This document shows, piece after piece, positions 11,900 to 25,752 of a DNA stretch of 64,000 bases. The stretch comes from Saxidomus purpurata (Eukaryota; Mollusca; Bivalvia; Venerida; Veneridae): NCBI GenBank assembly GCA_022818135.1, contig JAFMSR010000017.1, forward strand, positions 10,642,486-10,706,485, written 5' to 3'. The stretch's first letter is position 1. Every line of letters starts with the position of its first letter. The notes under the pieces were generated by a model. The model was not told the origin of the DNA and made no database searches. It was given only the letters and a program-made list of their open reading frames with translations. Position numbers and translations under genes: made by a program.

Positions 11900-12024
11900 A
11901 AAACGATGCATTTTTGCCGTAGGTTCTTCTTTGAAATTGTATTGATTTATCTTTTTACGTTCATTGAACACATTATCTATGTTTCGAGGATATAATCTGC
12001 TAGATGTAGGGAGTGCCCCTTTAA
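11900..12024 (-). mobile_element. MITE, family T2, partial
   Basis: Reverse-orientation terminal fragment. It shares 'cgtaggttcttctttgaaattgta' and 'ctgctagatgtagggagtgcccctttaa' segments with the other T2 copies and ends in TTAA. Similarity is lost to the left. Confidence 0.65.
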
Positions 12025-12724
12025 CTAAGTATGAAGTAGTGAAGCTAGAATTGCAATTGAAGTACTTAAAAGTCTGGGGAAAATATAAGAAAAAAATATT
12101 ACAGATTTATACCGTTTCTTAAGCAGCCACTCAGTCTCTCTTTGAGTATATCTATTAAATCAATTTGAACAATGCGTCATTTATTCAGTATTTTCAGATT
12201 CAATAAGATATATGAAATCATATTTGAAGGGTAATTTCGACCGACACGATGTCTGATGACTATTGTTTTATTTTCACTTGGACTTTACGCAATGGATCAT
12301 GTTTGATCAGATCGTGCTTCACTTGGTAGAAACTGATTACTTAAACATCGGAGCATTGATACCTCAGCTTGAAAAGTGAAACTACTCTGTTTTATCGCAG
12401 ACTTAAAAGTTAATGGTCTGAATTTTTTCCCAAGGGCATACAATTTACAGTATTCTACATTGTTACCAAGCGAACCCACAAATTTAATGTAAATTCACTA
12501 TCCGCACGTTCATAAGCAGTGGGTACTGACATTGATAAGGAATATTGCATGGGCAGTCACAATGTTCTCACTGGCATATTCATTTGAATCAATATGAAAT
12601 TTGCGGAGATACACAAATATCCATTATTTTACCGTGTTGGCTTTTGTGAGTGGATGAAGATTCGGGTTTGAGATATGCAATACGAGAGTGGGTCCCTTTC
12701 TGTATTCAAAATAGCCTTGCAAAG
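12025..12724. other. Non-coding stretch
   Basis: No coding or repeat evidence was recognised. Confidence 0.4.
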
Positions 12725-12835
12725 GTCTAATCTTTACTCGAAACTCAAAATTCTTGACTCGAAACGAAAAATGCTTAACTCGAAATTCTTGATTTGAAAG
12801 CTAACTCGAATTTCAGAACTCGAACTTTTGAAGTT
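12725..12835. repeat. Degenerate short tandem repeat with ACTCGAAA core
   Basis: About seven imperfect units of 11-17 bp each contain 'actcgaaa' or a close variant (TCGAAACTC, ACTCGAAACG, ACTCGAAATTC, ACTCGAATTTC, ACTCGAACTTT). The spacing is irregular, unlike a simple microsatellite. No function is assignable. Confidence 0.6.
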
Positions 12836-15800
12836 CTCTCACAAAGAATGTGGTGTTGGTCAATTATTGGGTTTATTTCAATGGTTTTGGGGTACGTTAT
12901 TTCCGTTCTTGTTTGTCCTACAACAGTACCAAGTGGAAGGTAGCAGTGCCACTAAAATGAAGATAATAGGGGTTACTATACACATTTATTAAGGCTTTTG
13001 TTAATGTAAAGCACTTGGGATCATAAAGCCCTGAACTGTGGGGAGACTTTAAGGTGGGGTGGATGGATATCCCCACCACTATTACCGGTTCATTTTCATA
13101 AACGGGAGTTCCTCTTTAAATATCATTAGCCGAAGACATGAATGATTACTGCCATCATTGGAATGTCTTTTTTGTTAGAATAAAGCACATGCACCCGTTA
13201 GGCAAACCAACACGACATTCAAATGACAGAATTATAAAAAAAAAAAAACAGTTTCTATGAAAATATTATCAACAATGTTCGATATTTAGCGGGTGATGTT
13301 AAGCTTCATGACTTTTAAATCTTAATTCGTAGAAATAAGATCCATATAAAACTTCCTTGCTGTGTCAGTTCTTATGCAGCAATAGGCAAAAATTAAAGTG
13401 AATTATTCGATTTAGTTTTATAATGAGGTTACAGATGTACGTGTATGTAAAGAGAAAAAAACATGAAATATGACCCATGTATGGCTTGAATGGTCATCTT
13501 TTTAATCACACTAGCCATACAGTCAGGACTCTTAGAAAACAAACAGATTCAGAATTATACATCTTGGAAAGTGAAAATATATATATTATTCAGAACACCT
13601 TTGAATTAACAGAAATAATTAGGACAAAACATTGGATATTTAACATTGTAATGCTAAGAATGTTTATTATAAAAATGTTGAAAACTACCGGCGTAATTTG
13701 AGAGACTTTCAGAACCTTCTTGCATGTAACGTCTGCTTTAAAATCACGGACCTATATAGATAGACCAATTTGATAACATTATATTCTTTTCGTGCAAGAA
13801 TTTCTGCGTGGTATACCTTGAGCGACCTTACAACTACATTTATGACATTGAAAAAGTCCGTACTTTTAACAATTTCAGTACTTTCCGCTACTGCGCTAGC
13901 AGTGTATCCGTATTCTTATATTAAAAGGTAGTCTGGTTTCACGTGTCTAGTAGTAATTGTGTATTAACCCTATACATTTGTCTGGCATAATTGGGGGGAC
14001 GGGGGGGAAATTTTGCTGAATTGCCGAAACGTGTTTTTTAATTTCATAAATTGATTTGCTGTTAGAACGTCTGCAATTTGTTTCCAACAAGATGATGCAT
14101 TAAAGCCCTGCAATACGAAGCTCTCTACCGGTTTGGAACATTCTATAAAGAAGGATGTTTATATTAAGGGTATCCATAAAACAAAGACCTAATCGTGACC
14201 TTGAGAGTTGATGGCTGGGTATTGTTTGCGACACATCCTAATGGTACGGATAATAATTGTTAAAAGCTACAAAGAAATAAATTGTACGACCTTAACCTTT
14301 GAAGTAGATGGCTCGCTCGGTTTTATGCATGACACACCCTCAATCACACGGATAACAATGTGTGAAGTTATATGCATACAGACCGAGACGGAAATTGAAT
14401 GTAATAGTGTTTTAGCCGTAAGTGTAATCTCCGCAACAAAAGAAGATATGTAAACGAAGTGAGAACATTTTAAAACATGTAAATATTTATACATATGCGC
14501 GATAAACCTATATGCACTAATTTGACCATTCCCCACAGTATAAAAAACGTTAAAGACAAATATTACGATGTTGAAACAAACCGCAGGAAATAAGATTTCT
14601 AAATCCAGTTTGTTTAAAATGTGCACACAAAAGTTCATGCTTTAAGTGCAGTAGATAAAAAATAAATATAGTTAAAGCACTTCTTACACATGTTTTACGT
14701 TAACGCTGTAAAGTGATTACTTCTCGAATATTTTAAGTGTCTTGTGCTTTGTTAATTCAACAAAACTTTTAGTTCTGATGCAATATTGTGCATTTGGCGC
14801 AAAATACAAATTAATGTAATAGATTTCAAAAAATCATGATATTCCGAAGGTCGAATACAAACTTGGTCCTCCCGTTCCATTATCTGTTTTACCCTGAAAT
14901 TGCAGGGTCGAGCCTTACATAGGTTTACGACCGTACCTCTTTAGTTGCACATAACTGGTTTTTTCCAGGAAGCGGATTCGAGAGTGCCAAGCGGCACACT
15001 TTCTTAACAACCGAACTTATATAATATATAACTAATAAATATTAAGTATAATCATTTATCTGTTGTAAATAGTATATGCAAAGCAATTTAACATTATATG
15101 TTTTGCATTCTTTAGCAAGTCAGGATCATACTTGACATTCTTTTCACCGTAAGGAACATTTTCAAAGAGGCGTACTATTCTGCAATTCGCTAACCAATAG
15201 CCCTTTGCCGCAAGAGCAATCATGATAAAAGTCGATTTGAAAGGACAATTTAAAACCAACATGATTTGTGAAATCATTATCGCTTATGAAATGCGAAACT
15301 CATATTTAAAAGCCATGTTGGTAACCAATTCATATAAACTTAATTGAAATCACAAGTCCTGCTCTTATCTAAATATTATTAAGTGCAGGTACTCTCAAAA
15401 TGCTTAAACTCATTTACACAAATTTAAGAACACTTCATTTAGACTTGTTTGAATTTTTTTGGTAAAATGTTTGTTTTAAAGTTTTAAAGTCAAGTAGGTA
15501 CTAATTGTTTTTCTAAATCACATATCGGTATCTTTTTTTTTTCAAGCAGGGCTGTACATTTTGAATTATATCAACTTATGTCAGCACAGATGAAAAAAAA
15601 GAAAGATTTCAAGTTCATTAAGACATTCAAAATAACATTATTGAAGGGAAGGGCCGTCCACTAATGTTGATAGAACTTGTGGCCCGACCCATTTGCTTTT
15701 GTTTTGTTGTGTCATATGTCTGTTTGTGTGTACATGTATTTGTGTATATATGCAATAAAATATGATTAAACTAAAACATTATTGAAAAATATAAATTCTT

Positions 15801-17813
15801 TAACATGTAGTGAAGTGTATTCGCAAATCTTAACGTGTCGATAGCTGATAAACCACAATTTACAATACCACTCCATTGGGTGGTTATTGTAAAAGATCAG
15901 ACCAATGCATAGGCTTGAAATATTGATATTTAATATTTCATGTCCTTTAAGGACCTATAAATTAAACTCGCATTAATATCGCAATCTCAATGTGCTCCTA
16001 TTTAAACAATGACTTTATCAAAATAAATGAAGTCTCCCAAAAAAATATTTGTCTAGCTAGTGGAGGGGTTAAGAATGGTATGGATGACCTTTCGCTTGAT
16101 TTGATAGATTAACCGAAGATGAGGTTATGATAAGTGAGATTTTGTCAATGTTAGTAAGGCACTTAGCCCCTACCTTTCCAGAACCATGGACATTAAAGCT
16201 TTAAAGTTAATAACAGAGGTATCCCAAAGGAATGTGTATTACGAAAATTGCATTATAATCAGTCTTTGGTGATTAAGCGACATTTGTAATGTTTAATAAA
16301 ATGATAGTTTTGCCTTAATGGATCTGAAGAGATTTTCTATACTATGTGACGAGTATAATTGAAGAAGGAGCCCTAAATGCTAGTCACTTGGTAGTCTATG
16401 GGTAGTGTAGTATTCCACTTGATACAGGTTTCGGACGAATGTTAACTCTGAATAGCAATAAATGAGCATAAACCGAGTCGTTTCAATATCCTTTGCTTTG
16501 CACGAAAATGTCCTACAATCAATGTAATGAAATGATTTTAAATCAGTTTATACTAGAGAGTTAAAAGTAGAACGAAGAGTTTACGGCCCATAACCTTCTG
16601 AGAGATGCAATCATACTACTGTGTCGCCCCTACGTGGGCATTTGAGTGGACACCGAAAAACTAGTATAGAGTAGAAGACGACAAAATAGGGATTTTACCC
16701 GAAGAGTTCACTTTATCTACAAGGTGCAATAAACAATGATTTAATAATGAAGCCTGAATCCTTCCGACGTTAAAACGTGATAGTAACTGTAGTATGATAG
16801 GTTGGCGAAGGTTATTATCATACTACGGCAGACAGAACTTCATATAGACATTCATATCTTTCTTGTCCGTGTGAGCGTACAATGTATGGCACGTGGTAAC
16901 GTTTAACACGCAAGATTGCTCATGTTAAAACTTGACAAAAGGAGTCATCAATTACGGAGTGGAACATAGAAATGAATAATGGTGCCATATATCATTTGAA
17001 ATTACAAAAGATTCATATGTGTTCATTCTGTTATCTATTCCGTGTGCTATTGGAAAGATTGCATCGAAAGTTTTGTCCCTAAACAATCTTACAAAGATAA
17101 TTACAATAATATTTATACATGTACATTAGCCCAACCTTTTAATGAAATTTATTTTTGTGTTTTAATTAAAGATATATAAGAATTGATTATTTTTAAAAGT
17201 TTTACGATTGAAGATATAAAACGTCTTAAATGTTTATTTCAACGAAATTCTAGATTAAACTAATGTGTGATTGATCTCAAATAAAAAAACTAACGATATG
17301 GCAGGACATATTTTAAGAGGCAATTCATCCCTCAATTTTATGATCGTATAGAGTAGAAACCCCTATTTACAATGCGATAGTTTTGGTGCGTCGAGTACAG
17401 GCGCTGATTTATTCAGGGAAAGCGAATCGCCAATCACTTTCCAGTTATTTATTTCTTTTGTTTGATCCTGATATATTCGCTTTCATGTTAAACTGATTAA
17501 AACACTAAGTGAACAACGAGTTTATCTGGTTTAATCCACCGTTGTATTTTGATTTACTACAGGAAAAAAAAAAAAAAAAAAAAAAAAAACCTATGAAATA
17601 TAGCTGTAAGCTTTAACATATTCTTCATCAAATATAATTTTCTGACTGGGCGTAGATAGACTGAACTTGTACGTACCTAGTTTGGACCCAGGGGGGCTCT
17701 GGCTCCTGGGTGCTCCTTGGTTATAGCAGTTTCTGAACTATTATTATGCGTTTCCAAAGAAACTATGTAGCTATTGTAGACAACACAATGTTATTTTGAA
17801 ATGAAATTACCTG
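12836..17813. other. Large gene-free interval
   Basis: About 5 kb with no supported gene. It holds an A26 tract at 17564-17589 and a LINE/SINE-tail-like string near 15750-15775 ('gcaataaaatatgattaaac'). Open frames up to 123 codons here lack protein-like features. One minus-strand frame (15056-15277) looks slightly protein-like, but no splice sites frame it. Confidence 0.4.
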
Positions 17814-18166
17814 TTAAAGGGACATACCCTATAACTGATGCCAACTAAATAACCTCCAAAACGTAAATAAAAGAATCTTTGGAAGTATTATATCTTAACT
17901 TATTAGTTTCAGCTATGCATTCCCAGACATAATCGATAAAATCAGCGGTTAAAAATATACTGTAGTACCATAAACCATTCAATAATCTATGTAGAGTTGT
18001 TGTTGTAAAATTAATGGGTGGATGCGATTGATTACAGAAAGCCTCTCTTTTATAAATTGTGGTAAAATAATGCTTTTTTCGCCATAGGTTCTTCTTTGAA
18101 ATTGTATTTATTTATCATTTTACTTTCATTGAACACATAATCTATGTTTCGGGAATATAATCTGCT
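17814..18166 (-). mobile_element. MITE, family T2, end-truncated
   Basis: It begins with TTAAAGGGACATACCCTA, the inverse of the right end of the copy at 52859..53228, and runs colinearly with it in reverse orientation until 'ataatctgct'. It then stops short of the terminal 15-20 bp. Confidence 0.75.
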
Positions 18167-19799
18167 CTCCCGGCCCATGAGTGGGGGCATTCTTCGTTTA
18201 ATAAAATGTTAATAATCACAATGGATGTAAACAATTAGAAAAAGTTAAGGAACTATCACGACGTTTTTTTTTCGAATCATGTTAAATGATATTCGAAGAA
18301 TACATGGTCTTTCATATCCTGCAAACTTTAAACGTTAAGTCAAATACCTACTCTTTCTTTGAGTAAATATGTCTACAACCATCTCACAATGCATTAACTT
18401 CATGTCCCTATGAATTTTCATAAGTCCTATACGCCCTGTCATGGTGGCTCTCGGGTGCGTCTTCAAAAGTCTAGTGCTTTAATAACTGGCATGAATGGAG
18501 GGCAGAGTTCTGGTGTATTTTGTTTGGCTTCGCGATATTGCTTGGATCTGTGACTGCTAAAGCTGATAGTGACTTAGAACTCGGTAGATGTCTCATCTTT
18601 ACCGCCAAACAGATGGCAAGGCACCCAGTCAGTTAATATGAACACCTGAAACATGAATGTCATGTTGATGAACCCTTGTGCGGATCCAGGATTTCAGCTT
18701 TGGTGCGTAACATTTGGAAAAAAATTCGGATACATGCTATCCTTGAGAAACCGATGCGTTAAGACATTGGCAAACATTGTATTTTAAATGAAAGTACAAT
18801 TACATGTAGTAAAAGAACAAAATTGACGCATTATGAGCGCCAGATAAAGTTCACTATTTCGTTAGCCGAGCGCGCAAGGAGCAAGGAAATTTTTCAATCG
18901 ATGTTAATATTTTTGGTAGATCTGAGCAGTATGTGTTACAATTGTGACAATTTTAATGTCGACATCCATTTTTACATATTGAGCTAGAGAGGAATGTGTA
19001 GACAGTTTTGAATAGTTTTGGCCTCTTAACAGATATATATGTAGAATTTGCCTGTCTGCTTGACTGTATGTATTCACTAAAATGAAGTTCCATATCCTTC
19101 TACTTGCGTGAGCGAAGCGTGCGAGAAAGGATTTGGCATTATAAGTCGATCTTTTGCCTTTTTTGTAGGATAAAAACATGTATGATCCGGATCTATCACT
19201 TGTAACTCACGTCCCCTCACCTTACTTTTTATTGGCATCTTGGCGTATTTGCTTGCGATTTACACGCACGAGCACACCTACGCTCCCGGCGCTTGAGAGG
19301 TAAATATATTTTGTTAATACCTTTTGTCCATAACACAACGGTTATAATCGTAGCAACAGCTTAAAGAAAACTAAGATACATGTAACTACCTCATAAGTCT
19401 TCCAAACATTGTTTTATATAGCAAAACAAACATCAATACATTACTGTTTGAATTGAAAAGGCGTGTTTATGCAACAGACATTGGTATCTTGATACATGCC
19501 CCTTTGCTACTTTAAACGATAACATCTTTAAATACATTCTGTATGACTGGTTAAACAATGTACTATTGAAAAGATTGACAGCTAGAGACAATGTGATAGC
19601 GGGTAGTGCAGTTTTATACGCCAATATAAGTTTGTAGCAGACATTGATACGGAGTCATTTCTATGGTTTCCGTCTGTTTTGAAACATTAAGACCATAGAA
19701 ACCACCAGAACATAAAATAGGAAAGCGGGTGTATCCACAGGACAGCGTCAAAGATCCACCAGAAACAGATATTAAGTTATTTTCACGTGAGAATTTAAA
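18167..19799. other. Non-coding upstream region of the cadherin-like gene
   Basis: No gene or repeat family was recognised. A weak TATA-like 'cataaaata' at about 19711-19719 lies 80-90 bp before the start codon of the next gene and could be its promoter. Confidence 0.35.
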
Positions 19800-22700
19800 A
19801 TGAAGACACTTATCGCAGTAGTTGCACTGGCTGGTATTCTGCAGTCTGGAGGTAAGAAATATATCATAGATATTTAGTCAAATAATAAGGTATTTCTTCT
19901 TGTAAAATGCATACTAATTTCTTCCGTATAATAAAACATTGACCTGATATACAGCTTGGATAACATTGTTCTTTAACATTGTCATGAAATCCGCTGCACG
20001 AACTCTAATTTGTCAAGTACTATGAGGTGAATCGGTTTGTTTCGCTTTCTATGTTAAGGATATTTTGTCTTGTAACTTTATTATCTCAGATGTAGTTGAA
20101 AAAAATTAAGTTCTTTAAACTCTCTAAAAATAACATATTTTAGAGGAACAGTCAAATAAAAATGTTCCAATTCCTGTAAAATTATATCTGCATATCTAAA
20201 GTATACAATACTAAATTATAAAGCGTTACAAACGCTTTTGAAAACCCAGTATGAACATTATAGCATAGCGATGCCGTTAAACCAAATCTATTAACATTTT
20301 AAATGGATTAATGCCAATTGCTACCTAGACTTTTACTAACAATGTTGATTCTAGCCAATACTTTTACATTTTATGTTTTATTATATCATTTTTGAAAATT
20401 AATTGTTTTTTCACCGGAAACTGTGAGCGAGCCGCTTTAAAATGTAATGTCTATTAAATGTTAAAATAATATTTGTTCAAACATGTTGCGCATATTTCTT
20501 ATCAAACCCCTCATATGGTATAAAATTGTTTTATTAAGAAATAATTGATGTGTTTTATTACTACACATCCGAACTCCTGACTGTATTTTATTCAAATTCT
20601 AAAATGTAGGCAAACATTAACCATTTGAATTTTAACCGTCATTTCATTTATTATGTCGATATGTAAAGGTAATTGATTTTATTATTTTTCATTTCCTGTT
20701 GTTTGTTATTTTAAGTTTATTATCCAACAATGATATTATTTTTATCATTTAAACAGCTTTATTTCAATATTTTATATGTGATTTCAAATTATTATATTAT
20801 AATAGTATTATCATATATTTAGCAAGGTGTGATACATGTTCCGCAGAAATCAAGTTGTTGTCAATTGAAAAGTTTCATCAAATTAAATGCTTTGTAAATA
20901 ATTTATGAAATAAATTTTAAAAAATGAGATCTTGTTTAATGGAGTAAAGTATGCATCTACGACTAGACTATATAACTTATTTGTGGAAGAGAAATATCGA
21001 ACACTTTTCTCCGACTCTCAATAATAACTTGTACGAACTTTTATTTACAAACTTTAAGGCAATACTTTACTAAATTTGAAAGGGAAAAGGTATACCAATG
21101 ATAACGTACTAACCACCATTCCATTATGTAAATAAACGGAGATTCGATTTCAAAACATAGATAAAATATAAATTTTGCTCATTTCATTTTTCATTTATTT
21201 TTCAAATGATAAGTTATTAACTCTTTTAATTATGTGCTTCATCACCTACTGTCATAGCAGGTAAGCATAGCTGACCATTAAAAACGAAAACTAGTCTATC
21301 ATTGGCTAAGGCTAATGTTAATACACAGGTTTGTCTAGTCCCATATAGCTACACATCTTACATTTACTTCAGTTGTCTATGATTATCTCAATACATGAAT
21401 AATGTCTACACACCCAAGCACGTTCTTGTATTAACAATAAAGATGTATTGTTAGCATAGACATCCCGGCTGTGTGTTGTTAGGACGTCTATGTGAACTTA
21501 ATAGTTTCAGTCATAAGCACGAGGTTCAGATCTAAATATCCGTCACCAAGGGTAACTGTTCTGGTGGCAACGAGGCTCTAATGAGTTCCCGGGAGGATGT
21601 AAAATTAGATTTTTCGACACTGCAAAAACCTGCAGATATATTCTGATCTGGTATGCAAGAAACGTAATTTAGATTAGTTTCTTCAGCTTTGAACACATTT
21701 ATAAGGTTATTGTCAAAGGATATTGTTAGTTGTCGCACATACGATGCGCAAACGACTGAAAAGTGAAGTGAAATTTAATACGTCTTTGGAAAATTTAGTT
21801 GAAAAATAAAACTGTAATAAAATGATTATTTCTTTGAATTGGAATGCAGTGTAAAATAATCCTTTCTTGAATACCGAATCGGCATTTCGGATGATTTTAC
21901 CCATGCCGGAAAACTAATGTTAGTATACCAGATAGGGATATATTTGCAGTTAGTATCAGTGCTAGAAAATCTGATCTTAAACAACCACCACTTCCCCCAT
22001 AAAATATGACTATCGTCAATAACTTGTAACGTAACGTTATAAACATTGTGACGTAACTTCCCCTATCAAAGCATCTAAATATCTTTTTTTTATTATAATG
22101 CACTATTTCGGTAAGTTTGCATTTAGAAATCTATTCTGAAGTGGAAGACTGTATGCAAGAAAACATTTCTATCATATGCCTTTTATCGATAGAGTCTTGT
22201 TCCCACCAAACAGTTACCTTCGGTGATGGATATTTCGATCTGAACCTCGTTCTCTTGACAGAAACAATTGTTCTTAATTTCAACATACCATTCTGCTAAA
22301 AGTGAGGTAAATAAGATAAAAATTATATTTATCTAAAAGCAGTAGACTACTAGTGTTAGAAATTATATAGTAAGTGCGAGCCGAAAGGTTAAAAGCATGT
22401 TTTATTTTATTTTATGGAAAACATAATATGTAGAATCTTACTTATACTGTTATACTATACTTTACAGATGCGACAATTTCTCAATGGACTATCCCTGCAA
22501 TAGCTACAAAAACTGGAGCTGGAACTCTGACAGTACAGGAAAATCAGGCGACATCAGTGACTATTCAAACTCTTGCAGCAACTACTACTGATGGTACATC
22601 TGTAACATACACATTAAAGACAGCAGGAACCCCGTTTGCTGTGGCTTCTACTGGGGCATTGACAATAAATACCGCCCTTGACTACGATACAACTCCAAGC

Positions 22701-25700
22701 TACACAATAGAAGTAGAGTATGTATAAGTTTTTAACTAATTGTACATGGTCAAATGTGAAAAAGAATCGTGAAACTATGTCTGTTTAATTTAAATGATGT
22801 AATATATTGAGAGTTAATAATCAATAAATCAATGTTATTAAACAGTTTATAAAGTTTTGGTAAATAACGCTTTTGCCACATGACTATGATGATTGTTAAT
22901 CAATTACCAGATCACGCATTATCGTTAAACATGTGTAGACTGAATAAGATCTTTAAAGCACTTGATAATAACACATTTGGAGATCACAGAAGCTTTCATT
23001 TGGCACTCAGCGACCTGGTGCGATTTAAATAACAACTACATGCACAAATGTAATGTCTGGCACACTCATGTTTATAACCTCACCTGACCTTACAGCAGAA
23101 CAGTTTCTGTAATTCCTAGTTCCACCATTATTCTATCGAGAAATTCTCATTTTGTCTCATGGCCCTAGTGTTGGAGTCTATTGCATTAGTCATAAGTTTT
23201 GCTTGTTTGTCCCGGTTTGCTCGTGCTAGGTGGCTGGTAGGTGGTGTGTGGTGTACATGATGGTGTGGTGTGTGTGTGTGTGTGTGTGTGTGTGGGGTGG
23301 TGGTGGTGCACTTCTGGGTGTGTGGGGCTCGTTTTGGTACGTGGCATTCCCTGTTTGATATTATTTTTGTTTGTTTTTTTCACCATGCATAATAGTAGTG
23401 GTAAAGTCAGGCATACTGGTGGTATTTGTGTCAGTAAAGGTCTTGTCATCATTCAGTTTTAGCACTCTGTTTGGGCTCGTTGGACTCTTTGTTAAGTTAA
23501 TATCATCAACGTCTGCCTCCTGGATCGTCAGCTGGGGCAAGATCGAATTGCTCTGCTCATCCATTAGATGAGTTTGAGACGGTGTCTTTCTGTTAAGTTG
23601 ATGGGCCTTCAGAACAACAAACAGCAGATCTCCAGGGTTTTGCAGTTCAAGGCCTGCTATGTTGATAATACTCAGACCTGCACACAAAGTTGTAGGAGTG
23701 AGGACTGGCAGTCTTGGTTGTAGTGTTAAGATAGGTACCCAAGACTGCAGCATAGGAACAGCCTTACATACACATGTCACTTAAGGTGCTACTGGTACAT
23801 TCTCTAGGCAGCTTGGAAGCATAATGTGTGCCTACCTGAGATGCTGTCTGTGGTATAAGATCTCCCTGCACTAGTTTTGTAGCAGATAACACTGCGGTTA
23901 AGGTATTAGCGAAACCTGAAACCAACTATTTAGGGACGGGAATCACACCAGACATAGCTATATCCTCCTAATCGTCTTCGAAAAGCCCTTCAATATAGTC
24001 TAAAGGGTTTTCAGCCTTCACATTATAATGTCTTGCATGACATTTGAGAGAGTTCTCTCTGCTCAGCTGGCACATGTCCCCGTCACCGATGCTGTATAGT
24101 ATTCTATTAGGGGTATAATCTTGTATGTGGTCACTCACAATAGAGTCAACGTCACAGCTTTGTCGTCGGTATCACAGCACAGCACAAATACCATTATTAG
24201 ATCATCCAAAACTAATAATACCCTCGATATCAACTCCTCTTGGCTCACACATCATGAGCTTGAGTGCTGCTGTTTCAAACAGTGAAATATATGAAGACAT
24301 GAGCGGTTGTTTCGACTTCTGTGTTGAAATTGAATCTCATAATAATGTGATGGGAAATGTTTTATGGCCAGTGTTTCATATTTTGTTCAGAAATGAATAA
24401 ATTTTCGCCGTTTTTCGGATAACACAGTCGTCTGAATACACCAAGATACAATTCTTAACTTTTTTTTATTTTATTTTTTTTTTTTGTTGAATAATATATA
24501 TATTTGATGTCAAGTCTATCCTATCAACAGCGTCTCATTGCACATAACTTTTTGAGCATGTTTTAATGCCGAATCGTTTGTCTCAATGTGACACGGACGA
24601 CAACTACTTCCCTTGTAGAGATTGGGTACACCGCTCACAGTCACAGCGTCTTAAATCGTAAATTTTCATTACCGGCAAACAATCCGCAGTTACTGTAATG
24701 GTGGTTATTTCGATACTTTTTCCCTGCAAGTTTTTTATGTCTGAATAAATTGTGTATTCTCTTCGAATTCGACTTCAACAAGGATTTATTCAGTCTGACA
24801 AATTATGAATTTAACTTTAAGTAAGAAATATGGGACACAGTTATTAACATACACAAAACGTGTGTAAAGGTTCAATCCAATATATTTGAATTCCATATTT
24901 GTTTAGGCAGGACCTTGCATACAAAGCTTTTTACCAAGGTAAAGCAAAGTTTAATGCGCAAAACGCAAAACATGAATACTATTACTCAAATGAACGTCGC
25001 TTTGTAATGCGGGTTAACAGTATTCCAACAGATATTTGACTATAACAGTTTCGTTGGTGTCACAGTGGTGACCTATCTGAATTTGGCTGTTATCTGCCTT
25101 TCAACACGACAAGTAAACCCGATTTCATTTAAAGGATATTCTGCATTTTTTCATTGGGCCAACCGTAGAAAGCAAAAGAAATAAATTGGTGCATATGTTC
25201 ACTCTGATTCTGTTATTTACAAACATTTTCTTACAATAGTTGAAATTTACCATGCGTCTTAAACTTGTAGAGCGGTGGATAATGCAGGCACACCTGACAC
25301 AGGAACAGCGACAATTACTATCACCGTTAACGATGCTCCAGCGTTTGCTTCCACTTCCTTCTCCGTTTGCGTTGCTGATGGTTTAGGAGCAGGTGTGTAT
25401 GATTTAGTTAACTACATATACACACATTTGTGGTTGCTAGCGAGAAGTAATTGAAATAAAAAATAACGTACAGCAAGATTAATTTAATGGGTGACATTTT
25501 GCAGTTTATATTAATATGTACATTTTTGTAGTTGTACATGTATTCGAGTTATGCAAATCAATGTGTAGATCATTGTTTTTACTATAAGTATAATTATTGT
25601 TCATGTAAACAAAAAAACAAAAATAATATCAAACAGGGAATGCCACGTACCAAAAAGCGCCTCCCAAACGAGCCCCACAGCACCCGAGTGCACACCACCA

Positions 25701-25716
25701 ACACACACACACACGC

Positions 25717-25752
<36 letters not shown>

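Noticed and set aside
14208..14638. Frames of 81 (+) and 123 (-) codons overlapping each other
   Set aside because: No motif, no splice sites and no protein-like composition; overlapping antisense frames of this size arise by chance.
15056..15277. Minus-strand 73-codon frame with a charged, soluble-looking stretch
   Set aside because: Slightly protein-like, but no acceptor or donor frames it and no neighbouring exon was found.
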